A stretch of 64,000 nucleotides of DNA from Phocaeicola oris (GTDB taxonomy: Bacteria > Bacteroidota > Bacteroidia > Bacteroidales > Bacteroidaceae): contig NZ_JAJLQX010000017.1 of assembly GCF_021295095.1 (NCBI RefSeq), forward strand, positions 1 to 64,000, in the 5' to 3' direction. The notes under the pieces are model-generated. The model worked only from the letters and a program-made list of their open reading frames with translations, did not search any database and was not told the origin of the DNA. Positions 1-8,590 of the stretch are shown piece by piece (positions within the stretch are counted from its first letter, which is position 1; each line of letters starts with the position of its first letter). Position numbers and translations under genes: made by a program.

Positions 1-140
1 TCGTTCCCGAACAGGGAGCCCGCCCTGAAAACCGGAAAAAGCAGGCTCTTTCCCTATCAGGCGTAACGGTAATTTATATTTATAAAGTAAAGTCAATTGG
101 CCGGTGTCGCGCAGTGACTAAGGGTGGAGAGGTTCCCTTT

Positions 141-1097
141 TTACGCTCCCGTATTTTTTAAGTTTTCGAACAGTTGCTTTTGAATGTTTGTCAGCGTCTT
201 CGGAAGCTCTACCCGATAGGTTACTATCAGGTTGCCCTTTCCTGCTCCTTTATATACAGGGAAGCCTTCACCTCTCAGTCGAACCATCTGTCCCGGTTGT
301 GTTCCCGGTTGCACCTTCAGCTCAACCGCTCCGTTCAGTGTGGGCACCTTGACTGTCCCCCCTAATACAGCCATTGTCAGCGGAATGTTTACGTTAGTGT
401 ACAAATCATCCCCCTGCCGACGGAACAACGGGTCGTTCGAAATAATAAACGTAATGTATAGATCACCGTCGGCACCGCCGTTCGAGCCTTTACCGCCGTG
501 CCCCCGTAACCTGATAACCTGCCCGTTAGCCATACCTGCCGGAATGGTGATACGAATTTGTTCCCCGTTTACGTTTAGAATTTGTTTATGTGTTACCGCG
601 GCCTCTCGCAGGCTCATGTTGAGCTCTGCCCGCAAATCCCGTCCTTTTCGTCCTTTGCTTCGTGCCGAACGTGTTCTGCTGCTTGTCTGCCCACCGAAGA
701 ACCGGTCGAAGAAATCGGAGAATCCGTCACTGCCAAAATGAATGCCCTCAAACGGGTCTTCTCCCTTGCTCGATTCGTACCAGTAAGTGCCGTTACCATC
801 GGTTCCGAAAGCTCCGTTATTTCCGAATCCGTTACTGCCATACGCCGCCTGTTGTTTCTCAAAATCGTCGGCATGTTTCCATTCCTCGCCGTATCGGTCG
901 TATTTCGCTCTTTTCTCGGGGTCGCTCAAAACTTCGTTCGCTTCGTTTACCGCCTGAAACTTCTCCTTAGCCGCAGGGTCGTTCGGGTTCAAATCCGGAT
1001 GATACTTCCTTGCCAAGGCGCGGTAAGCTTTTTTTATTTCGTCTTGTGTTGCTTTTTTGTCCACCCCTAACATTTTGTAATAATCCATATATGCCAT
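141..1097 (-). CDS. DnaJ/CbpA-type J-domain co-chaperone
   Basis: A 318-residue class B Hsp40 that would stimulate the ATPase of DnaK and deliver unfolded clients in the cytoplasm. The J domain fills residues 4-70 with the HPD tripeptide at 33-35 (KYHPDLNPN). A Gly/Phe-rich linker follows (about 80-140), then two beta-sandwich client-binding domains (about 155-310). The four CxxCxGxG zinc motifs of classical DnaJ are absent, so this is the CbpA/DnaJ class II form. The ATG at 1097 has a strong Shine-Dalgarno (AGGAGG) about 8 bases upstream. No partner gene such as cbpM is visible in the 140 bases left in the window downstream. A small GTCCTC/GAGGAC inverted repeat lies just 5' of the ribosome-binding site. 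Confidence 0.92.
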   Translation of the reverse strand: MAYMDYYKMLGVDKKATQDEIKKAYRALARKYHPDLNPNDPAAKEKFQAVNEANEVLSDPEKRAKYDRYGEEWKHADDFEKQQAAYGSNGFGNNGAFGTDGNGTYWYESSKGEDPFEGIHFGSDGFSDFFDRFFGGQTSSRTRSARSKGRKGRDLRAELNMSLREAAVTHKQILNVNGEQIRITIPAGMANGQVIRLRGHGGKGSNGGADGDLYITFIISNDPLFRRQGDDLYTNVNIPLTMAVLGGTVKVPTLNGAVELKVQPGTQPGQMVRLRGEGFPVYKGAGKGNLIVTYRVELPKTLTNIQKQLFENLKNTGA

Positions 1098-1203
1098 TGT
1101 GTCGTCCTCCTGTTCTGTCCTCTTTTAAAAATGAGGACTATTATATCGGCAGCAAAAAACATACCACAGAAGCTGTTTTTGTATCTGTTAGCAGTTGTTC
1201 TGT

Positions 1204-1248
1204 TTATCTGTTTTTATACATACTGTCGTAGTATTCTGTGTACTCTCC
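1204..1248 (-). pseudogene. remnant of the 3' end of a second rfbB allele
   Basis: Read on the minus strand, this stretch encodes GEYTEYYDSMYKNR followed by a stop. The intact rfbB 1.6 kb away ends GDYQKYYDSMYKDR-stop. At DNA level positions 1203-1235 match 2862-2894 with only two mismatches in 33 bases, including the stop codon. Nothing rfbB-like is recognisable upstream of about codon -14, so only the tail survives. This is seen directly; reading it as a recombination scar is inference. Confidence 0.7.
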
Positions 1249-1296
1249 TTCTGCCACGCCCTTATTGCGATGTCCCTTTGCTTCAACCTTTCCTGA

Positions 1297-1328
1297 TTTG
1301 AATTTCTCGATAAAAAGCAGTACCTTTA
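1297..1328 (+). promoter_or_regulatory. Bacteroidota-type promoter for the AlbA-domain regulator
   Basis: TTTG at 1297-1300, a 20-bp spacer, then TACCTTTA at 1321-1328, matching the Bacteroidota sigma-ABfr pattern TTTG-N19-21-TAnnTTTG with one mismatch in the last base. It sits 38 bases before the ATG at 1367. Confidence 0.6.
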
Positions 1329-1366
1329 CAAGGTGTTATATACAAAACTATAGTATCTGTTTTAAT

Positions 1367-2758
1367 ATGGAATTAAAGGCACTGATAAGTGAATGCACCG
1401 CATACGATTTCAAGCTGATGGTTGAAGAGAAGAAACCTAAGAGTTGGCTAAAAAGCGTAAGTGCTTTTGCCCATGGGTTAGGTGGCTCGCTTTTCTTCGG
1501 TATTGACAATGACGGAATCATTAGAGGACTTGATGATGCGCAACATGTTTGCGAAACCATCAGTAGTAGGATTCGCGATTATATGGATCCTCTGCCAGAG
1601 GTGGAAATGATTCCTCTTGATATAGATGGCTTACACATCTTGCAACTCAAAGTTAATGCCGGACATTATACCCCATATTACTACGTTGGCGATGGTCAAC
1701 TTATTGCCTTCATTCGTGTTGGCGATGAAAGCCTTCCTGCTACAGCAGAGCAGATGGTACGATTGGTACTGAAAGGCTCAAACAGAACTTTTGATTCCCT
1801 TCATACAGATTATAAATTAGAGGACTATTCCTTTACAATATTGGCGAACACTTTCAAAGACCGTACCAAACAAGAATGGGACAAGAAATACCTCTTGTCG
1901 TTTGGATTGGTAACTGGCGCGGGAAGCCTTACGAATACCGGTGCATTATTTGCTGATGATTGTCCATTGTGGCAGTCTCGTTTGTACTGTACCCGATGGG
2001 ATGGAAAGGAAAAGTGCGATGCCATAAATGATGCAGAGTTTACAGGCAATGTTCTCATGTTGCTTCGCGAAGCTATGAACTTTGTAAAGTCTAACACAAA
2101 GAGAGGCTGGAAGAAACTGCCCGATGGACGAAAGAACAAACCGGAATATGCAGAACGAGCAGCCCTTGAAGCTATGGTAAACCATTTCATCCATCGTGAC
2201 TATACTGTGATGGGGAGTGAGGTGCATCTCGACATTTATGATGACCGTCTCACAGTCACTTCTCCTGGTGGAATGTACAATGGTATGCTGATACAGGACT
2301 TGGACATCAAAGATGTGTCTTCCGAAAGGCGTAATCCCATTCTTGCAAACGTGATGGCTCAACTTGACTACATGGAGAAGCGAGGCAGCGGACTCACACG
2401 CATCTGCAATGAGACCAAAGCACTGGAAGGATATAAGGACGAGCTGAAGCCTATATTCAAGTCTACCCCGAACCAGTTCCAGACGGTTATTTTTGCCGCG
2501 ACCGACACATCAAATGTCGGAGACAATGACGGAGACATGTCGGAGACGAAACTCACTGAGCGTCAACAGAAAATCATAAATATCATCAAGGAATCTCCGA
2601 CAATAACAGGGCATCAGATGTCGGAGATGCTGTCGGTGAGCCAACGTACCATCGAGCGTGACCTTTCTGCTATGCAGAAAATTGGCATCTTGAAACATGA
2701 AGGCAAAGATAATGACGGCGTATGGGTAATATCTGATGGTATTCGTACTTGTTTTTAG
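1367..2758 (+). CDS. AlbA_2 (Schlafen-type) / HATPase_c_4 transcriptional regulator-like protein
   Basis: A 463-residue protein of the widespread 'ATP-binding / RNA-binding domain' regulator family. The N-terminal part (about 5-120) has the AlbA_2 pattern: E-KKPKSWLKSVSAFAHGLGGSLFFGIDNDG and a later FIRVGDES. The middle (about 270-360) has the HATPase_c_4-like segment VNHFIHRDYTVMG and EKRGSGLTRI. The C-terminus carries a winged helix-turn-helix (SEMLSVSQRTIERDLSAMQKIG). I start at 1367 rather than an upstream ATG at 1238, because the promoter boxes lie between them and the upstream 43 residues have no family character. Function is unknown; members often occur near mobile or phase-variable DNA. 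It is inserted between dnaJ and rfbB and flanked by direct repeats of the rfbB 3' end. Confidence 0.8.
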   Translation: MELKALISECTAYDFKLMVEEKKPKSWLKSVSAFAHGLGGSLFFGIDNDGIIRGLDDAQHVCETISSRIRDYMDPLPEVEMIPLDIDGLHILQLKVNAGHYTPYYYVGDGQLIAFIRVGDESLPATAEQMVRLVLKGSNRTFDSLHTDYKLEDYSFTILANTFKDRTKQEWDKKYLLSFGLVTGAGSLTNTGALFADDCPLWQSRLYCTRWDGKEKCDAINDAEFTGNVLMLLREAMNFVKSNTKRGWKKLPDGRKNKPEYAERAALEAMVNHFIHRDYTVMGSEVHLDIYDDRLTVTSPGGMYNGMLIQDLDIKDVSSERRNPILANVMAQLDYMEKRGSGLTRICNETKALEGYKDELKPIFKSTPNQFQTVIFAATDTSNVGDNDGDMSETKLTERQQKIINIIKESPTITGHQMSEMLSVSQRTIERDLSAMQKIGILKHEGKDNDGVWVISDGIRTCF

Positions 2759-2861
2759 CATTTTGGTATCCTAAAGGTATTTATGTATTCGCAATTAGGC
2801 ATAGCTATATTCCATATTTGGCTTAGATGAGGTAACTACACCACCTTCGGCAGGTATTTCC

Positions 2862-2894
2862 TTTATCGGTCTTTATACATACTGTCGTAGTATT
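2862..2894. repeat. 33-bp direct repeat of the rfbB 3' end (copy B; copy A at 1203-1235)
   Basis: These 33 bases contain the last codons and stop of rfbB and match 1203-1235 with two mismatches. The two copies flank about 1.6 kb containing the AlbA-domain gene. Sequence outside the repeats differs. The 103 bases between 2758 and 2862 hold no other recognisable feature. Confidence 0.75.
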
Positions 2895-4002
2895 TTTGGT
2901 AATCGCCCGAGGTGACATTATCCATCCAGTCTTGATGGTCGAGGTACCACCGGACGGTTTTTTCAATGCCTTCCTCAAACTGGAGAGACGGTTCCCATCC
3001 TAATTCACGTTGCAGTTTTCTACTGTCGATGGCGTAACGCATATCGTGCCCTTTACGGTCGGTGACGTAGGTGATGAGGTCGATGTCGGCATTTTCGGGG
3101 CGACCCAACAGACGGTCGACCGTGCTGATAAGTACCTTGATGATGTCGATATTCTTCCATTCGTTGAACCCACCTATATTATACGTGTCGGCTGTTTTTC
3201 CCCGATGAAAGATAACGTCGATGGCACGGGCATGATCTTCCACATAAAGCCAGTCGCGCACATTCTCGCCCTTACCGTATACGGGGAGCGGTTTGCGGTG
3301 GCGTATGTTATTGATGAACAGCGGAATCAGTTTTTCGGGGAATTGGTACGGACCGTAGTTGTTCGAACAATTGGTGACAATGGTAGGCATGCCGTAAGTG
3401 TCGTGGAATGCACGGACAAAGTGGTCGCTGCTTGCCTTTGAAGCCGAATACGGACTGTGCGGCTGATATTTCATGTCTTCGGTAAAGAAATCGGTTCCGT
3501 AGGCGTGATGATGCTCGGATGAGGCTTTTGTGGCGAACGGGCTGTCTAATCCTTCCGGATTCGTCATTTCGAGCGCTCCGTATACCTCGTCGGTGGAGAT
3601 GTGATAGAAGCGTTTGTTTTCGTAGCCTTCGGGAAGTGATTCCCAATATACTTTGGCGGCTTGTAACATGGACAACGTGCCCATTACATTTGTTCGGGCG
3701 AAAGTGAACGGATCTTTGATGGAACGGTCGACATGGCTCTCGGCGGCCAAATGGATAATACCGTCGACATGATAAGCCTGCATCAACTCCTGTATCTTCG
3801 GGAAGTCGCATATATCGGCCTTAACGAAAGCATAGTTCGGCTTATGCTCTATGTCTTTTAAATTTGCTAAGTTGCCTGCGTAAGTCAGCTTGTCCAGATT
3901 GATGACGCGATAGTCGGGGTACTTGTTCACAAAAAGACGAACAACATGACTGCCTATGAATCCGGCTCCGCCTGTGATGATGATAGTACGTTTGTAGTCC
4001 AT
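2863..4002 (-). CDS. rfbB: dTDP-glucose 4,6-dehydratase
   Basis: Second step of dTDP-L-rhamnose synthesis: NAD-dependent conversion of dTDP-glucose to dTDP-4-keto-6-deoxyglucose. The 379-residue extended SDR has the Rossmann motif GGAGFIGSH (11-19), the catalytic TDE (137-139) and YSASK (Tyr185, Lys189). A His-rich insertion near 163-175 (EHHHAYGTDFFTED) is of the type I associate with Bacteroidales RfbB. It is the last gene of the rfbACDB operon, 6 bases after rfbD. The 3' end is duplicated as a remnant at 1204-1248. Confidence 0.95.
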   Translation of the reverse strand: MDYKRTIIITGGAGFIGSHVVRLFVNKYPDYRVINLDKLTYAGNLANLKDIEHKPNYAFVKADICDFPKIQELMQAYHVDGIIHLAAESHVDRSIKDPFTFARTNVMGTLSMLQAAKVYWESLPEGYENKRFYHISTDEVYGALEMTNPEGLDSPFATKASSEHHHAYGTDFFTEDMKYQPHSPYSASKASSDHFVRAFHDTYGMPTIVTNCSNNYGPYQFPEKLIPLFINNIRHRKPLPVYGKGENVRDWLYVEDHARAIDVIFHRGKTADTYNIGGFNEWKNIDIIKVLISTVDRLLGRPENADIDLITYVTDRKGHDMRYAIDSRKLQRELGWEPSLQFEEGIEKTVRWYLDHQDWMDNVTSGDYQKYYDSMYKDR

Positions 4003-4008
4003 ATTATA

Positions 4009-4890
4009 TTATTTAACAGCGTTCATATTCTTCATACATTTCAGTAAGGAATCCGTCCAGTACGGGATGTCGATTCCGAAAGTTTCCTTTATCTTCGTCT
4101 TGTCGAGCACGGAATAAGCCGGACGTTTCACCGGAGAAGGGAACTCGTCGCTGTGACATGGCTCAACGCGGCAGTCGGTATTTCCGGCGAGTGTGGCAAT
4201 CTGTTTGGCAAAGTCGTACCAAGAGCAGACCCCTTCGTTAGAATAGTGATAAATACCGTTATGTCCTCTGTACAGGCGATTCTCCACAATGTGGAAGATG
4301 GCGGCTGCCAAATCGCCGGCATAGGTAGGAGTGCCGCACTGGTCGAACACCACCTTGAGTCGCGGCTTGGCAGCGGTAAGGTTCAGCATGGTTTTGAGAA
4401 AGTTTTGCCCGAACTCGGAATAGAGCCATGCGGTGCGTAGGATGATATAATCTGCTCCCACCGCTTGAATACGCTGCTCGCCATGTAGCTTGGTCAGTCC
4501 GTACACACCGGTAGGAGTTCCCTTTCGGTCTTCCTTGCAAGGCGTGTTATAAAGCTCTCCGCCAAACACGTAATCGGTAGAGATATGCACCAACAGTCCG
4601 CCCGCCTCTTTCATGACAACGGCTAAGTTCTCGGGAGCTTTGGCGTTTAGTGTCTCGACGATGTCGCCGGCAGTCTCCGCCTTATCCACATTGGTCCACG
4701 CGGCGCAGTTGATAATGCATTCTATGTGTTCGTCTTTAACCACAGCCCGAACATCGTCGATATTCGTAATATCCAAAGGACGGTATCCTTCACATACATC
4801 GGTGAAGATGTAATGATCTTTACTGTTCTTCGCCACCGCTTGCGTTTCATTGCCAAGTTGTCCGTTGGCACCCGTGACCAATATATTCAT
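4009..4890 (-). CDS. rfbD: dTDP-4-dehydrorhamnose reductase
   Basis: Final step of dTDP-L-rhamnose synthesis: NAD(P)H reduction of dTDP-4-keto-L-rhamnose. The 293-residue SDR has GANGQLGNE (7-15) for dinucleotide binding, STDYVFGG (104-111) and the catalytic YGLTK (Tyr130, Lys134). Its start lies one base after the stop of rfbC, so the two are translationally close. Rhamnose made here would feed lipopolysaccharide or capsule assembly. Confidence 0.95.
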   Translation of the reverse strand: MNILVTGANGQLGNETQAVAKNSKDHYIFTDVCEGYRPLDITNIDDVRAVVKDEHIECIINCAAWTNVDKAETAGDIVETLNAKAPENLAVVMKEAGGLLVHISTDYVFGGELYNTPCKEDRKGTPTGVYGLTKLHGEQRIQAVGADYIILRTAWLYSEFGQNFLKTMLNLTAAKPRLKVVFDQCGTPTYAGDLAAAIFHIVENRLYRGHNGIYHYSNEGVCSWYDFAKQIATLAGNTDCRVEPCHSDEFPSPVKRPAYSVLDKTKIKETFGIDIPYWTDSLLKCMKNMNAVK

Positions 4891-4891
4891 G

Positions 4892-5473
4892 TTACTTCAA
4901 TTCCGGATAAAGGTTCTCGTTATAATTAAAAAGGTATGGCGCGTCTTTCAGTCGGTTATGGTGTCTGTCTTTTTCCGATAAGATGATGTTTTCAGCAGGG
5001 ATACGCCAATCAACGCGCAGATCGGGGTCGTTCCATGCCACCGCGCCTTCGCTCTCGGGATGATAGAAATTATCGCATTTATACTGCATGACCGCTTCAT
5101 CGCTCAACACGCTGAATCCATGAGCGAATCCTTTGGGAATGAACATCTGAAGGTGATTCTCTTCTGTCAGTTCCACTGCCACGTGCTGTCCGAAAGTAGG
5201 GCTTCCCTTACGAATATCCACTGCTACATCGAGTACCGCTCCCTTGATGACCCGTACTAACTTGCTCTGGGCGTAGGGCATCTTTTGGAAATGCAGTCCC
5301 CGTAACACACCGTACGATGATTTGCTCTCGTTGTCCTGCACGAAATTAATCGGCCGGACTTTCTCAAAGAACGCTCGTTGGGAGTAGGACTCGAAGAAAT
5401 ATCCCCGACTATCGTTAAACAGGCGCGGCTGAATCAGCACTACGTCATCTATGTTTGTTTTGATTATTTCCAT
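4892..5473 (-). CDS. rfbC: dTDP-4-dehydrorhamnose 3,5-epimerase
   Basis: Third step of dTDP-L-rhamnose synthesis, double epimerisation at C3 and C5. The 193-residue cupin has the catalytic segment RGLHFQ (His61) with Lys71 in AQSKLVRV, and the DNFYHPESEGAVAWNDPDL stretch typical of RmlC. Length fits the family (about 180-195). It lies 32 bases after rfbA and one base before rfbD. Confidence 0.95.
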   Translation of the reverse strand: MEIIKTNIDDVVLIQPRLFNDSRGYFFESYSQRAFFEKVRPINFVQDNESKSSYGVLRGLHFQKMPYAQSKLVRVIKGAVLDVAVDIRKGSPTFGQHVAVELTEENHLQMFIPKGFAHGFSVLSDEAVMQYKCDNFYHPESEGAVAWNDPDLRVDWRIPAENIILSEKDRHHNRLKDAPYLFNYNENLYPELK

Positions 5474-5505
5474 TATTTATTTATGATTGTTAATAGAGTC
5501 GGTGC

Positions 5506-6387
5506 TCATAGTTTTTCTTTTATCTTCCTCATCAAGTACCGGCCGTATTCGTTTTTCAGCATAGGCTTGGCGTCTTCCTCCAGTTTCTCGGCGGTGATCC
5601 AACCCTTGTCGTAACCAATGCCTTCCAGACATGCTATCTTCAGTCCCTGACGCTTTTCTAATACCTCTATATAGGTGGAAGCCTCGGAAAGCGAATCGTG
5701 TGTTCCGGTATCGAGCCAAGCGAATCCGCGTCCTAAAGTCTCTACTTTCAACTCGCCGGCATTCAGAAACTCCTGATTAACCGTGGTGATTTCCAACTCT
5801 CCACGGGCAGAGGGCTTGATGTGTTTGGCAATATCAACTACCTTATTCGGATAAAAGTAGAGTCCTACCACCGCGTAATTCGATTTCGGACGCGTTGGTT
5901 TCTCCTCAATACTCAGGCAGTTCCCATTCTTATCGAATTCAGCCACGCCATAGCGTTCCGGATCGTTTACCCAATAACCGAAGATGGTAGCTTTATGCTC
6001 CTGTTCGGCGGCTTTTACCGCGTTGGCCAATAAAGGAGTAAAGCCATTCCCATGGAAGATATTATCGCCCAATACGAGACAAACGGTATCGTTTCCTATG
6101 AATTGCTCACCGATGATAAAGGCTTGAGCCAATCCGTCGGGAGACGGTTGTTCGGCGTAGTCAAAGTGAACGCCGAAATCGGAGCCGTCACCTAACAGTC
6201 GCTTGAATCCGGGCAGGTCGTGAGGAGTCGAGATAATAAGAATATCTCGGATTCCTGCCAGCATCAGCACGGAAATAGGATAATAAATCATTGGCTTATC
6301 GAAAATAGGAAGCAACTGTTTACTCACTCCCTTGGTGATAGGGTAGAGACGGGTTCCACTGCCACCGGCTAAAACTATTCCTTTCAT
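5506..6387 (-). CDS. rfbA: glucose-1-phosphate thymidylyltransferase
   Basis: First step of dTDP-L-rhamnose synthesis, making dTDP-glucose from dTTP and glucose-1-phosphate. The 293-residue protein opens with the nucleotidyltransferase loop GGSGTRLYP (8-16) and [16 protein letters not shown], followed by VLGDNIFHG and the sugar-binding segment [10 protein letters not shown]. First gene of the rfbACDB operon. The 5' region on the minus strand has only a weak -7 box (AGTCTTTG) and a small GACTC/GAGTC inverted repeat at 6418-6432. Confidence 0.95.
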   Translation of the reverse strand: MKGIVLAGGSGTRLYPITKGVSKQLLPIFDKPMIYYPISVLMLAGIRDILIISTPHDLPGFKRLLGDGSDFGVHFDYAEQPSPDGLAQAFIIGEQFIGNDTVCLVLGDNIFHGNGFTPLLANAVKAAEQEHKATIFGYWVNDPERYGVAEFDKNGNCLSIEEKPTRPKSNYAVVGLYFYPNKVVDIAKHIKPSARGELEITTVNQEFLNAGELKVETLGRGFAWLDTGTHDSLSEASTYIEVLEKRQGLKIACLEGIGYDKGWITAEKLEEDAKPMLKNEYGRYLMRKIKEKL

Positions 6388-6592
6388 ATTTTAGTAATTG
6401 TTATATTCCATTCCAAAGACTCAAACAGAGTCATTAATTTTGGCAAAAATAGGATATTCTCCGATGAATATCAAATAAAATAAATAATAATTATTTGCAT
6501 ATTCGTTTGGCGTCTGTTATGTACCGAACCGGCTAAGGGAAATAATGGATAGAATAATGTGTTTATTATTAGTAAATGAGCCTATTATTTCG

Positions 6593-6600
6593 TATCTTTG
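6593..6600 (+). promoter_or_regulatory. Bacteroidota -7 box for the uronate/nucleotide-sugar operon
   Basis: TATCTTTG, an exact TAnnTTTG match, 28 bases upstream of the ATG at 6629. The -33 region is only A/T-rich. The 205 bases between this and rfbA (6388-6592) are A/T-rich divergent promoter DNA with no other gene. Confidence 0.6.
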
Positions 6601-6628
6601 CAAAAGATATTATTAGTAAGAATTGCTT

Positions 6629-7801
6629 ATGCTGTGCGAAGAAAAGTTTTTTGAAATATATAGGCAGGAGCCTACGGGAATATCGTTTTGTCCTTATCGT
6701 ATCTGTCCTATCGGAGCTCACTCCGACCATAATTTGGGGAAAATTACCGGTTTGGCTATTGACAAAGGAATTCACATAGTTTATAAACCGAAACAAAATG
6801 GCGTTATAGAACTCACTTCTCTGCAGTTTGAAAAGCGGGCGCAGTGGCATGTGGCCGATATTCCAACCGTCAAGCAGAACGATTGGGCTGATTATTTGCG
6901 CGGGGCTACTATTGCGCTTGCCAAATCGTATCCGTTGCGTATAGGTTTGTGCGGTGTCATCGAAGGGAGTCTTCCCATAGGAGGATTGTCTTCATCAGCA
7001 GCGGTAATTATTTCATACCTGTTGGCGTTGTGTCAGCTGAACGACATTCACCTTAATCCGATGGAGATGATTCTCACGGCAAAAGCTGCCGAGAACAAGT
7101 ATGTAGGCGTGAGCTGCGGCAAACTCGACCAGTCGTGCGAGGTATTCTCGAAGAAGGATCATTTGCTTTACTTGGATACGAAGGATGACAGCTATGAGTT
7201 GATTCCTACCAGTCCGATGATGAAGCCGTATAAGGTCGCTATCTTTTTTTCGGGCATAGAGCGTAATTTGTCGGGAAGCAGATTCAATATGCGGGTGGAT
7301 GAGCTTCGATCGGCTGCTTATGCACTGAAAGCATTTGCCGGAATGGATTACGGAAAGTTTGAAGAGACGAATATGCGTGAAATTCCTCGGGATGTGTACG
7401 AGCAGTACAAAGACCGCCTGCCGGAGACATGGAAGCGGAGAGCAGAGCACTGGATGACGGAGTTCGACCGAGTGGAAAAAGGAGCGGAGGCATGGCGTAA
7501 CGGAGATTTGGAGACGTATGGAAAGCTCTCGTTCGAGAGTGGCATGTCGTCTATATGTAATTGGGAGACGGGCTCTCCGGAGTTGAAGAAGCTATATGAG
7601 ATTATGACGCGTACCGATGGCATTTATGGCGGCCGCTTCTCGGGAGCAGGATTTAAAGGCTGCTGTATGGCACTCATCGATCCGGGTTTCGAGGAGCGTA
7701 TTGAAGAACAGGTGGAGCGGGAATACCTAAAAGCTTTCCCGAATTTGAAAGGTAAGTATTCTGTTCACATCTGCGAGAGTGCTAACGGAGTAAGATTATA
7801 A
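6629..7801 (+). CDS. GHMP sugar kinase, galacturonokinase-like
   Basis: A 390-residue galactokinase-family GHMP kinase, expected to phosphorylate C1 of a sugar with ATP. Motif 1 is CPYRICPIGAHSDHNLG (21-37), where classical galactokinase has GRVNLIGEHTDY. Motif 2 is GSLPIGGLSSSAAV (113-126), the catalytic Asp is in GKLDQ (Asp167), and motif 3 is GGRFSGAGFKGC near residue 340. From memory the PYRICP-GAH-DH motif resembles plant galacturonokinase rather than GalK. The neighbours (nucleotidyltransferase, uronate epimerase, UDP-glucose dehydrogenase) also point to a uronic acid substrate. An in-frame TTG six bases upstream could serve as start; ATG 6629 is preferred. Galactose or a heptose remain alternatives. 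Confidence 0.8.
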   Translation: MLCEEKFFEIYRQEPTGISFCPYRICPIGAHSDHNLGKITGLAIDKGIHIVYKPKQNGVIELTSLQFEKRAQWHVADIPTVKQNDWADYLRGATIALAKSYPLRIGLCGVIEGSLPIGGLSSSAAVIISYLLALCQLNDIHLNPMEMILTAKAAENKYVGVSCGKLDQSCEVFSKKDHLLYLDTKDDSYELIPTSPMMKPYKVAIFFSGIERNLSGSRFNMRVDELRSAAYALKAFAGMDYGKFEETNMREIPRDVYEQYKDRLPETWKRRAEHWMTEFDRVEKGAEAWRNGDLETYGKLSFESGMSSICNWETGSPELKKLYEIMTRTDGIYGGRFSGAGFKGCCMALIDPGFEERIEEQVEREYLKAFPNLKGKYSVHICESANGVRL

Positions 7802-7821
7802 CTAATTATTTATATACATAC

Positions 7822-8559
7822 ATGAAGTGTTTGATACTTGCGGCGGGCTACGCTACACGATTGTATCCCCTGACGGAGAATTTCCCGAAGCCATTGCTGA
7901 AGGTGGGCGATAAGACCATTCTCGATTGGCTGGTTGATGATATAGATACCGCCCGCTTGGCGGACGAGTTCGTAGTGATTTCGAATCATAAGTTTGCCCG
8001 TCAGTTTGAGGCATGGGCTGCCGCGAAACAACAGAAGATTTCGGTAGTGGACGATGGTACTTCTACCAATGAAACTCGTTTGGGAGCGGTAAACGATATC
8101 CGGTACGCCATGGAAAAGTTGGGCATTGATGAGGACGTTTTAGTGATTGCCGGAGATAATGTGCTCGACTTCTCTTTGACTAAGTTCATTACTTACGCGC
8201 AGAAAAAGAAAGCTTCGTGCGTTATGCGCTACTATGAACCGAACGACCAAAAGCTGTTGAAATGCGGTATAGTTACCATTGACGCGAACGATAAAGTGCT
8301 GAATATGACAGAGAAGTCGGTTAATCCGGCTACCCATTGGTGCTGTCCGCCCTTCTATTATTATACTCGAAATGACGCGAAACTTATTCAGAAAGGTATT
8401 GATAACGGATGCGGAACGGATGCTCCGGGAAGTTTCTTTGCTTGGCTTTCAAAGCAAACCGATACGTATGCCATGGAAATGCAGGGCAATCGATATGACA
8501 TTGGTAATTTGAAGAGTTACGAGGAAGTGCGGGGGACATATAAAGGCATAGAAAAATGA
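7822..8559 (+). CDS. sugar-1-phosphate nucleotidyltransferase
   Basis: A 245-residue GT-A-type nucleotidyltransferase (RmlA/HddC/MurU group), expected to transfer NMP from an NTP to a sugar-1-phosphate. The signature LILAAGYATRLYPLTENFP (4-22) ends in KPLL (Lys23), and a metal-binding Asp sits in VIAGDNVLDF. There is no C-terminal beta-helix, so it is the minimal form. It starts 20 bases after the kinase, suggesting it uses the kinase product, for example making UDP-galacturonate. The nucleotide specificity cannot be read by eye. Confidence 0.82.
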   Translation: MKCLILAAGYATRLYPLTENFPKPLLKVGDKTILDWLVDDIDTARLADEFVVISNHKFARQFEAWAAAKQQKISVVDDGTSTNETRLGAVNDIRYAMEKLGIDEDVLVIAGDNVLDFSLTKFITYAQKKKASCVMRYYEPNDQKLLKCGIVTIDANDKVLNMTEKSVNPATHWCCPPFYYYTRNDAKLIQKGIDNGCGTDAPGSFFAWLSKQTDTYAMEMQGNRYDIGNLKSYEEVRGTYKGIEK

Positions 8560-8590
8560 TAACTTGCGCTTCTAATCATAGTTTTAGAAT

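Noticed and set aside
1-140. Another gene or a terminator after the DnaJ-type gene
   Set aside because: No ATG-initiated frame is present on the minus strand; an imperfect GAGCCCGC/GCAGGCTC hairpin (about 16-51) is too weak to call confidently.
232-741. Long plus-strand frames opposite dnaJ, and similar antisense frames opposite rfbB, maeB, por and the ABC permeases
   Set aside because: They mirror the codon structure of the real genes on the other strand and have low-complexity, Arg/Ser/Cys-rich translations.
1238-1366. Earlier start for the AlbA-domain protein
   Set aside because: The extra residues have no family similarity, and TTTG/TACCTTTA promoter boxes lie inside this stretch.
1203-2894. 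A complete integrative mobile element bounded by attL/attR
   Set aside because: Only one gene lies between the repeats and no integrase or transposase is encoded; the repeat extends as a diverged coding tail, which fits recombination between rfbB alleles better.
6418-6432. GACTC/GAGTC inverted repeat upstream of rfbA as an operator or riboswitch
   Set aside because: Only 5-bp arms; expected by chance and not supported by any other structure.
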